This document shows positions 55,331 to 64,000 of a stretch of DNA of 64,000 nt, one piece after another. The position numbers and the translations under genes were made by a program. Each line of letters starts with the position of its first letter. Position 1 is the first letter of the stretch. Location: NCBI RefSeq assembly GCF_905163445.1, contig NC_053194.1, positions 17,650,921 to 17,714,920 of the forward strand, read 5' to 3'. Source of the DNA: Pararge aegeria (lineage: Eukaryota > Arthropoda > Insecta > Lepidoptera > Nymphalidae). A model generated the notes under the pieces. The model saw only the letters and a list, made by a program, of their open reading frames with translations, was not told the origin of the DNA and made no database searches.

Positions 55331-56039
55331 TGCATTGGAACAGCATGGTGGATTTAAGATCTAAAACCTTTTCGCCTTTGAGACAGCGATATAAAAGAAG
55401 CTGCAGTAATTATACATTAGTAATACAAAAAAAGCATTCACATCAGTCCGTAGGTACATTTGACTGCAACGTGTTCAAAGACAAAGCGGTCTAACGTTAG
55501 CACCTGTCCATCTTTTTTAGCAGTAGACTTTTTGCATTGGGGCTCAAAAGTCAATGTTTGTCTTGTACCTATTACCTAAATATATACTTGTACTTACTTC
55601 ATTTTCCACTTGACTGTCTGGGGGTCACAGCGATATCGTATGCCAACATTTAACAAGATATTTTGACGAATATCTATTGTTAAGGGGCTACCTTTGGGAT
55701 GCAATATGAAAATAATAGTTTATTTTTCAGTTTGTGAGGTGCGTTCTTTGTAGTTACCCACAAAAGCTAGAGATGTGAGTATTAGATAGAATAAAGATAG
55801 ATAAGGCAATTATGTAAGTGGGCTTCGAGTTTAAAAATAAGTAGAGGTCTTTGTGACAGAGCTCGGCCGAGGAAGTACTATCGCCATATTTATTTCTACC
55901 ACCAAGCAGTCTTGCTCCAAAGTTCGGATACGGTCTGAAGAGCATAGTTGCCGATGTAATTACAGGTACATGAGACTTAACATCTGCACCTAAGGTTGAT
56001 GGACACAGGATGGACGTTGCGGGACGTGTTCATTGCGTG
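55331..56039. other. Intergenic, host repeat of the hAT-like insertion
   Basis: About 55860-56039 is the dispersed repeat also at 42100 and 61190 (AGAGCTCGGCCGAGGAAGTA, GACGTTGCGGGACGTGTTC). It is interrupted by the element at 56040 and resumes at 57563. No gene. Confidence 0.55.
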
Positions 56040-56054
56040 TAGTGTTGCCCAAAT

Positions 56055-56215
56055 TCAGTCTTGGTCTTGCAGTCTTGGTCTTGTTCTTGCGTTTTTGCAA
56101 GACCAAGACCAAGAACAAGACCGCGTATTTTTAGCAAGACCAAGACCAAGACTGACCGTGCAAGACTTGAGCAAGAACAAGACATAGCCTGCAAGACTCT
56201 TGCGTCTTGCAGCTA
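56055..56215. repeat. Left subterminal array of CAAGAC hexamers
   Basis: Runs of GTCTTG (first part) then CAAGAC, CAAGAA and short spacers, so the array contains its own inversion (around 56090-56100). Open frames through it are low-complexity artefacts. Confidence 0.85.
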
Positions 56216-57410
56216 GGACTTAGCGCTATTTCACGGAGTAGTTAGGTGTTACAGTTCGGTGTATAGGTAGGTAGGTACGCTTAGGAATTCTATGAGACGC
56301 AAAAAACTATATCAAAGAATATGAAAAACTGGACCTATGCGCATTACGACTAATACCATAAACATAGCGAATAAAAAAATATCTATTAAAATCAAACTGA
56401 GTGCATGCATAGTTATGTTTTAACCATCGGCACTTTGATAATGCGGCATCAAAGGTTTTGTACTTACTTCTCAAAGAAATTTGCCGCTTTTCGGAAGTAC
56501 ATGGTTATGATACACGCGCCGGCGGCTTCTTTTGAAATCTAAAACAATCGTTGCCGCCGCGCCGAAATCATAACATTTGACACTATTCATGCAAAATAAT
56601 TTCGAATTTTAAGAGTACCTACAGGTGTTCCAAAGAATAAATAAGTTTCAGAGTGCTTAGAATGAAAATGAATACATTATACTGATCACGCAAGTAGTAT
56701 TATGATTAGGATAAAATGGTGAGGATAGGTAGTAGATGTCATAATAATTCATTCTAGTAAGTAATTATAATATTGATTACTTATATGGTTTTAAACTAAT
56801 TACTTAGGTACTATTATTGTACATTTAGTCATTATATTTCTTAAGTTTTTACAAGAAAAAATAGCAAAAAAGTGTTCGAATATCTCTGAGAGAGATGATG
56901 AGAGTAAGTATTTACTAGCTGTGCCCGCGACTTCGTCCACGAGGAATAGTAACTTTGGAGGTATAGTGACGTTCAGGATTTATTTATTTATTTTAAAACT
57001 TCTGTCATCAAACATACAAACGAACTCTTCAGCTTTATTCAAATAAATGATAAATCGTAAAACTCTTTTATTAAATTTCTTATAAGTTGAGGGTTCAATC
57101 TCTTTCTAGACAGATAAGTATTGTTCTTTAAAATACAGTCAAGTTATTGTAATTAATTTGTTTTTTTACATGTTTTAGCAAATGTAAGCTTATAAATCAT
57201 AAATGTTTATTAAGAAACAGTTACTTCCATGGAAAACGACATATAGGTCAGTTGATTTTTCAAATTTCTTATCAAATCTTCAGTTATTTATTAATCTGCT
57301 TGATCTTTACTATGGCTATGTTAATTCAAGCTCACAATGTTCCAATTCTAATACGTTTTTCTAAGATTTAAAGTAAACTTTAATAAATAGTAATAGACTA
57401 ATAGGTAATT

Positions 57411-57547
57411 GCAAGACTTGCAAGACTCTTGCTGCAAGACCAAGACCAAGACCAAGACTGGGAGCGCAAGACCAAGACCAAGACCAAGACCAGGTGTATT
57501 GGCGCAAGACCAAGACCAAGACTGGCTAAGTCTCGTCTTGTTCTTGC
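57411..57547. repeat. Right subterminal array of CAAGAC hexamers
   Basis: At least a dozen CAAGAC-type units in three blocks separated by GGGAGCG and GGTGTATTGGCG-like spacers, turning to the GTCTTG orientation just before the terminal repeat. Confidence 0.85.
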
Positions 57548-60500
57548 ATTTGGGCAACACTAATTGCGTGCCATGCGATTATATTGCTCTCTTTATAGGC
57601 GATTGTTTATACCACGATTGTAAGTGAAAAACCATCAGCTTAGTATAAAAAAAAAGTGTGTGTACTTATGTACACGCGTTAGACGTTTTACTTCTTTAAC
57701 GTGACAAGGTGAAAATCTTTTCAAAAATTTTATCTTTCGCCTTGTTCTACGTTTGTAGAAAAAACGACACTAACAATAGAAAATAGGTATTTAATACATT
57801 GAAAGTTTTATTATAATGTATTATCTAGTTGAATTTAAATATCACAAAAAATATTTCTACATAATTAAAGAAATGGACATAATAAACATAATTAAATTTG
57901 AAATAATTGACTCATTATCGGACAGCCAAGTTGCATTCAACATTAAAATTTGAGATTTGTGTACAATTGAATCAATTAAATCACCGGAATGAGCCCGCAG
58001 ACTTTACACCGCAGAGTGTACAATGACAAACCTTATATCTAATTTCAGGGTGTCGGTTCTTTGTGACGCTGTGCGCGCGCATCGTGAAAATTTACACTCA
58101 TTATTTTCCCTAACGCGCCAAAAGAAGTATAACTTCAAGTATGAAATTAAAAAAAAAGTTAATAACTATTGTGCTTTCCTTACATAGCCTTATATCTATC
58201 GATTAGAAATTCTAAAGTAAGATTATTGAAGTTCCCTTCTTTTACGCAACAGCAGACTGAATGGAATGTTGCTGTGAGAAATTTATAAAACGACCCCAAG
58301 AAAAAACCCACACCGTCAAATAATCCTTTCGATGTCATGGAGATTTTTTGTTTATTTTAAGATTTGCATATACTAAACATATTATAAAGAATGTTTTCAT
58401 ATTTGAGGCAAATTAATTTGAATTTAAATTTTATGATTTAAAGAAAACGAAAAATTTGCATGTTGGGTAGTATATCGCATAATTTTTAATTTTCATAGTT
58501 TTTGTTTGAGATTTTGAATCTTCATAAACTTGATAATAATTGTTTCCTTAACTAATTTAAAAACAAATTAAATAACTAAATATCGTGATGACGATGATGA
58601 TTATACAAATTTTTACTTCGTGAATACGTTTAGGTGAGCCCTTAAAATAACGGTAATATCAGATAATTTTCTAGAGTTCAAAATTTTAATAAGTAGGTAC
58701 ATAAAGGTGAGCGAACTTGCAATATCTAACTCTTGAACACGGTGTCAATGGCTCGAAAATAAAGAATCCATTCCTCAATTTGTATGTGTTTCTTTTTTTG
58801 TCCTGAGCCGAAAAATTCAGAAATTATAAATTTCCAAATTGTCTCTGCCGGGAATCTAACCCGGGACCTCCTACTTGTAACTCAGCCCGCGCACCGTTGC
58901 GCCAGAGATGGAGTCAAAAATCCTAGTAAGGAGGCGGCCGGTTTTAAACCCATAAACTGGCTTTGTCTCGGATATCCTTGCTTGATTCGGTGACGGAGGT
59001 TAGGGCTTCAGCTTCCTTTCCGCGTGCCGGATTTGATCCCCGGCATCTTACACGCAAGTGATATTTTAATCACTTAAAACTTCAAAAAGTTAGAGATCCG
59101 TGCTGGGATTCCACTCGACCCCCCTAAAGTCGAAGTCGTACCTCTGGGCTACCACCGCGTACCCTGTAGTGGGCCAGTAATGATTTGAAAATGATGATGA
59201 TAATGAGACAGCATTTTGGGGGATGCACAAGTGAAGTCGCAGTCCTACCTAGTGACTGGGCTATCACCGCTACTTCAAACATTTTTCTTAATAAAAAACA
59301 AATAAATATAAAAACAATGTTAAATTCCATAGCAAACATTTAGCGGCAATACACAAGTACGCTATACCGTAGGTACAGTCATAGTACACACAAATCGTCA
59401 GCTCTAAACTGGTCAATATTTTTCAACAAACACTCAGTGACTTCAGCAGATCCTGTATAGGTACCGGTACAGACGAATAGCTTATAAACAAAAGTCTGTT
59501 TAAATGGGTAGCTTGCATCATCATTCATTATGATCATCCAAACATTACCACGATAAGTAAGGCACGGGTATCTCTCCCTCAGAATGGGAGCGTTTGAGGC
59601 CACCATGCTGGCCAAGAACGAATTAGTAGACTTCACATTCCCTTGAGAACATTATGGAGAAATTTCAGGCATGCAGTCCAAATCCGGGAGTCTATAGATC
59701 TAGCTATCATAATTGAGTCACCATAGCAGACTTCGTGTTCTAAAATTTAATAAGATCGCTGCTCATCGCCGTTAAAAACAAAAGATGGATTTATTCGTAT
59801 TTCTTATCCAAATAAGTAGTTTTATTAATTGATAGGTAAACACACAGCTGTTATTTTCTTCCCGGTACTCCCAAGGAATCGCAACTTACGTGTAAAACCA
59901 CGGTGCACAGCCAGTTAGATACATTTTTTGTGCCGGTCTTTTTTAACAACTGCTGTTATAGTTAAATTAGTTTCAAAGGATATGTCAAATGTATAATATA
60001 ATAATAATTGATACAATTACTCGGGGCTGTCAACTATAACCGAAAAGCGACGACCACAATCTGCACCACAAAAAGCCTTTCCAACTTACATTATCTGGTA
60101 AACTAAGAGATTTTATTTGCGAAAATTAAAGGGGAAAATTAACAGGCGCCCGTAGGAAAATTTCCACTAAATTCAACCTTTAGAATTAAATATACATTAA
60201 TATAATACTTGAACAATTTTTTCCACTCGGCAATTCATTTCAAATATTTTCCGACTGACTTTACCTTCAGCTTGGTTGGTCGCACATTAATAAATTACCG
60301 TTTCAATTTTCCACCTGAGTCAAATAGGAAGGAAAAATCTATCAATATGTATTTCGTAACTTCGTAATATGCTGACTTTCGACTTCCAATTTTCTACCAT
60401 TATTTGCTTACGACAGAAAATTGAAGGGAATATTTTAAAGCTGTACAATTTAAGCTTCTCAACTGGTAAATATCCGTGTCTACTAAATAAGATGGAGAGT

Positions 60501-61267
60501 TTGTTAATTTGAACGTGCCAATCCCCAGAACTACATGTTAGATAGAAAAATCTTCTTTGCATTTGAACACCCATTTTTGAGGCAGACAATAACTTATATT
60601 ATGTTTAAATGTAAATATGGGATGTAAGTTTTTATGAAAGTCAGTAATTATATCGATGAAAATTTATATTGAAAACCAAGACAAATAACATAGTGAAATA
60701 CATGGTTTATAAAAATCCGGCTTCTAAAGAGATTAAATTGGGGAACAAACGTCATTTGAGCGCAAGAAATTACAGTACGATTTTAAAAATATGTAAAGAA
60801 CTCTTTTCTCGAGTTCATATATCGAACCTTTTCTGAAAGTCACCAATGTTAAATATTTTTTTTTTGTTTTTTTTTTGTTTTATAGTATATTTGATAAATT
60901 CTTTAGGAAAACAGGCGGGCGAGGTGATATGCAGCGATATGCAGTTTGTGTATTGCTAAGGTTAGCGAAAGAAAGTTTATTTGGGAAACTTATCAAAATA
61001 CTACGTGAAACTGGCGATAGTCATCCGTCTATCTAACTTAGAAGATAAAATGGGTTTGATTTGCATTTCTTATTCTTATCCCACTCTTATATTGTGTGCG
61101 GCACCAACTGTCAAACCTGAGGACACACTTAATTTTTGGGTTTTGGCATATTTTTTTACAACCGCATGTCCATCGTCTACCCTCATTCGGAAAGAGCTTT
61201 TTGTGATAGAGCTCGTCCGGGGAAATACTACCACCACGTTTATTTCTGCCACCGAGCAGCACTTCTC

Positions 61268-61473
61268 AGACAGCCGGTTGGCACACTGGGCAGCGACCCT
61301 GCTTCCTCCGTCCAAGGCCGTGGATTCTATTCCCACAACGGGAAAAAAAAAATGTTTGTGTCATGACCATGAATGTTTTTAAGTGTATTTTATTTCTAAA
61401 AAAAATATTTATCAGCTATCTTAGTACCTATAACACAAGCTATGCTTACTTTAGGGCTAGATGGCGATATATT
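61268..61473 (+). mobile_element. SINE family A
   Basis: Head GGCACACTGGGCAGCGACCC, a box B region GGATTCTATTCCC, a short poly(A) insertion after it, and a body to CTAGATGGCGATAT. Confidence 0.75.
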
Positions 61474-61645
61474 GCTAGGTTCTGGTCTAATAAGCGCTGT
61501 CGATGTCGGCTTACCACCTATTGATGGCCACAGGGCGGCACGTTGCAGGGCGTATCCGTCGAAAACCTTGCAAAGTGTTGGCTTATTTCTAGGCGACGGT
61601 TTAAACTTACCATCAGGTGTGCCATTAGCTTATTCCGTTAATCCC

Positions 61646-61689
61646 TTTCCCTATCCCTATCCATATCCCTATCCCTATCCCTATCCCTA
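61646..61689 (+). repeat. (CCCTAT)n microsatellite
   Basis: About seven hexamer units with one variant (CCATAT). It abuts the start of a Helitron-like repeat at 61690. Confidence 0.85.
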
Positions 61690-62683
61690 CTAATATTATA
61701 AATGTCAATGTAAGTTTGTTTGTTTCACGCAAAAACTACTTAATCGATTCTCATGAAACTTTGTACACATAAGTAAAGAACGTGTTAGAAGTAATATAGG
61801 ATACTTTTTATCCCGACATTAAGCTCGGTTCCTGTGGGGGAGGGGAGGAGTGTTTGACGATTTTACACCATAAGTCCGACAAATTATAACCGATTTAAAA
61901 AAAATTTTTTGTACTGTAGTGGTTATAATATGTGTTTAATTTTGCCCAAACTTTGTGAACATCTGATGATGTGGTGTGATGGATGTGGTTGGATATAGAG
62001 GACAGAACTCCTCAGCGGACAGCAGCAAACCCCTCATTTAAGGCATAGCAATACTGAATACTTCAATTTTTTTAACAACTACAACTAAATTGAATGCCAC
62101 ATCAAAAAACAAAATCAAACGAAGACGAAGTCGCGGGAAACAGCTTGTTATTACTATAAAATAACTTTTCTCAGAACGATGGGTTTAGGCCGTAGTAAAC
62201 CACCACTACCATACGGATTGGTAGAGAACATTCCGGAGAACTCTTAGGCGTGCAATGTTTTTCTTCACCGTTATAGGATGTGATATTTTAATTGCGTGCT
62301 CGGTCCTCTTGTTAAAGAAACCGGAGCCCTAAACATTGGAGCCCTAGCTTTCACAACTTCAGTAGGCTGTCACTCCCTGAGAATCCGTTAAATATCCTCA
62401 TCATTTCTTTCCGAACCCTTTCGGAGGAGTTCCTCTTCGCATGAGACTCATATTGTAATTAAAAGGCCTCCGCCTTATCCGCTATGGTAATTTGTGAACA
62501 ATAAATTTTCATTTTCAATTCCTGATGCTATTACATAAAATAATTATAACTTTAATTACTTATAATAACAATGATTATAATGTTTATATAAAACTTTAAT
62601 TGTATTATATATTTTTTGTGTGAGTGCTATGTGCGTATACCTACTTTTTTATGAAGCGATCATCATGTTGCGTTTGCGCAATG

Positions 62684-62719
62684 TATATAAAACTGTGTGT
62701 GCGGTTGACGGCGCGCAGT
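62684..62719 (+). promoter_or_regulatory. Core promoter of gene C: TATA box and initiator
   Basis: TATATAAAA at 62684-62692. 33 bp after its first T is the A of GCAGTC (62717), close to the arthropod initiator TCAGT. This predicts a 77-nt 5' UTR before the ATG at 62794. Confidence 0.65.
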
Positions 62720-62793
62720 CGATACTTTGTCGTTCCTCGCGATAGGCTTAGTTAATTTATTTAATTTATTAATCTTTATATCACTCAAAAAAA

Positions 62794-62860
62794 ATGCGCG
62801 TGTTTCTGTGCCTCTCGGCGATAGCCATGTTTTTGGGCAATACGAGTGCGGGAACATTGC
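62794..62860 (+). CDS. Gene C, first coding exon: signal peptide of a secreted protein (partial)
   Basis: ATG at 62794 follows AAAAAAA. It encodes MRVFLCLSAIAMFLGNTSA, a typical signal peptide with an Ala cleavage site, then GTL plus one extra base before a consensus GTGAGT donor at 62861. The exon ends in phase 1, the common position for an insect signal-peptide exon. The rest of the gene is beyond the right edge or in the remaining 1.1 kb, where I found no second exon. Identity unknown. A TATA-driven short leader exon suits cuticle, immune or haemolymph proteins, but nothing here decides. Confidence 0.7.
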
Positions 62861-62927
62861 GTGAGTTTTTAATAATTAATTATATTATTTAATAAATAAT
62901 CTAATTTAATTAACTGTATCTAAAAAG

Positions 62928-63222
62928 CAGTGATAGCCTTGTGGTAAGGACTACGGGCTCACTTTGGGGAGGACCGAGTTCTATCTCCGGCCCGCAACTA
63001 TAACAACTTCGAAGTTATGGGCGTTTTAAGCAATTAAGTGTCGCATGCTTGGAGGAAACCTGCATACTTGAGATCTGTCCACGCTTTTCTGAAATGCGTG
63101 TAAAGTCTACCAACCCGCACTTGGCCAGCGTTGTGGACTACGGCCTTAGGCCAAATCCTTCTCATTCTGGGAGAAGACTCGTGCCCTGTATTGAAGCGGT
63201 ACTGGATTGATAATGATAATTA
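62928..63222 (+). mobile_element. SINE family B, near full length, in intron 1 of gene C
   Basis: Head GCAGTGATAGCCTTGTGGTA (box A) and GAGTTCTATCTCC (degenerate box B). The body has GAGGAAACCTGCATACTTGA and CTTGGCCAGCGTTGTGGACT. It ends TGATAATGATAAT. Confidence 0.75.
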
Positions 63223-64000
63223 AAAAAAATCTAAGAACATTGGTTATTACTATTTGCTAAAAAATATTAGATGCGGAGCGAATTTCATGAATCATCATTT
63301 ATATGGACGGAGAGAACTCGGGGCACTCAGTTATTAATGCTGATATCATTTGAGGAGTTTTATCGCCATATTTATCAGATTTTAAAATTTAAATTTATAA
63401 CTTAGCCATTATTCTATTGTACATGAATCTCAAAACAAATTATATATTAAATAATAAATTGCCCGGAAGTACAATAAGCATTAAGCGTAACTTGATATAA
63501 TTCGCGAAAACCGAACAAATCTGTACGGTGCAATATCTTAATTTTTTTCCGCCTGGTATTATAGCTATGTTCCTTTTCTCCTTTCGTCGTTGCCTGGAAG
63601 AGATCTCTATTTAGCGATAAGGTCGTCAAATTGTACCCTTTATCAACTAACTCTATCTTTTCTTGTTTTATGATTTACTTTCTGTGGTGTACAAAAGTTC
63701 ATTCATTCATTCGTTCGTTCACTCACACCAAACACATCTTCAGAAATGTGTCTAACGTACTTTTCGTTCCGACACCGCAGTATACTCAGATGCTGAATTT
63801 ACGTTGAAAATTGCTGAGATCTATTATATATATTTATATATAAATTTTAAAGTCAACATATCCTGAGGAAGCTCCTGTTTCGGAATAAAATATAGAGAGA
63901 ACATTTTTAAATATCTGTCTCTGTGTATTGATCAAAGAAATTATAAAAGTAACGCCTGCTTCTATCCAAGAAATTGACAGGGTCAAAATCATGCTATTTA
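63223..64000. other. Intron of gene C (presumed) with a nested repeat
   Basis: 63470-63540 and about 63710-63990 are two parts of the repeat also at 38200-38520 (CTGTACGGTGCAATATC; GTCAACATATCCTGAGGA; AGTAACGCCTGCTTCTATCC). They are separated by a LINE 3' end at about 63560-63720 (CCTGGAAGAGATCTCTATTT with an ATTC/GTTC tail). Confidence 0.5.

Larger units (their letters stand above)
56040..57562. mobile_element. Non-autonomous hAT-like transposon with CAAGAC subterminal arrays
   Basis: 1523 bp. The terminal inverted repeats TAGTGTTGCCCAAAT (56040-56054) and ATTTGGGCAACACTA (57548-57562) are perfect over 15 bp. A perfect 8-bp target duplication ATTGCGTG lies at 56032-56039 and 57563-57570. 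Just inside each end are dense arrays of CAAGAC/CAAGAA units or their complement (56055-56215 and 57411-57547). The interior has no transposase frame; it contains a Helitron-like end at 56917-56990. TIR style and target length point to the hAT superfamily. Confidence 0.85.
57571..62683. other. Intergenic region, sparse repeats, no gene recognised
   Basis: About 57640-58780 looks unique and AT-rich. 58840-58912 (-) is a SINE family C head (tRNA-like boxes). 59000-59275 holds two mutually inverted SINE B fragments. 59528-59697 (-) is SINE B. About 59700-60960 is again unique-looking. 61190-61260 and 61490-61625 are parts of dispersed repeats. 61268-61473 (+) is SINE A. 61646-61689 is (CCCTAT)n. 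61690-62160 (+) is a Helitron-like repeat. 62165-62310 (-) is a SINE B fragment. Confidence 0.5.

Noticed and set aside
56462..56507. Minus-strand ATG frame ending in GTAAGT as a leader exon
   Set aside because: Phase 2 and not hydrophobic enough; it also lies inside the hAT-like element.
56055..57627. Frames encoding Arg-Pro, Asp-Gln or Lys-Thr dipeptide repeats
   Set aside because: Translations of the CAAGAC hexamer arrays in the hAT-like element; all frames are low complexity.
61646..61689. Telomere-like repeat
   Set aside because: The unit is CCCTAT, not the insect TTAGG/CCTAA. It is a short microsatellite beside a transposon end.

Overview
The window is animal nuclear DNA. It is AT-rich, with short exons split by repeat-filled introns, and almost certainly comes from a moth or butterfly (Lepidoptera). 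The grounds are a tandem pair of JHBP/takeout-type genes and at least three abundant tRNA-derived SINE families, one resembling the Metulj family of butterflies. Non-LTR retrotransposons with a TTGACT-hexamer tail, Helitrons and MITEs are also present. The species cannot be named from sequence alone.

Layout: (1) Bases 1-149 hold the last coding exon of a Cu/Zn superoxide dismutase (+ strand). (2) 1996-3018 (-) is a single-exon gene for the RNase P/MRP protein subunit p40. (3) 3940-6852 (+) is an intronless 970-residue anoctamin (TMEM16), transcribed away from the p40 gene. It has an unusual Glu/Lys-rich N-terminal insert, and the acidic Ca2+-binding residues of the family appear to be replaced. 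(4) 8776-25583 (-) is a complete five-exon secreted takeout/JHBP-family gene (235 aa). I reconstructed it by matching splice sites and phases; it has a TATA box and a CRE-like palindrome upstream. (5) 29563-36896 (-) is a second takeout/JHBP gene with the same exon phases, in tandem head to tail; four exons are clear and the first is not found. (6) About 37-62.6 kb shows no recognisable host gene and is mostly layered transposable elements. (7) At 62684-62860 (+) a TATA box, an initiator-like site and a signal-peptide exon with a GTGAGT donor mark the start of a gene that runs off the right edge.

The host genes are not an operon. The two takeout genes are a tandem duplication and probably encode secreted carriers of small hydrophobic ligands. 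The other genes are unrelated housekeeping or membrane functions.

Much of the rest is mobile DNA with readable nesting. A 5'-truncated CR1/jockey-like LINE (12195-15962) lies inside a SINE, which itself lies inside intron 2 of the first takeout gene. A 1.5-kb hAT-like element (56040-57562) has 15-bp perfect terminal repeats, an 8-bp target duplication and inward-lying CAAGAC-type arrays. Other nested cases are a MITE in a SINE, a SINE in a SINE and a LINE in a Helitron. Several perfect hairpins with 2-10 nt loops are not explained by any family consensus. The strongest candidates for something new are the calcium-site-less anoctamin and the hAT-like element with its arrays.
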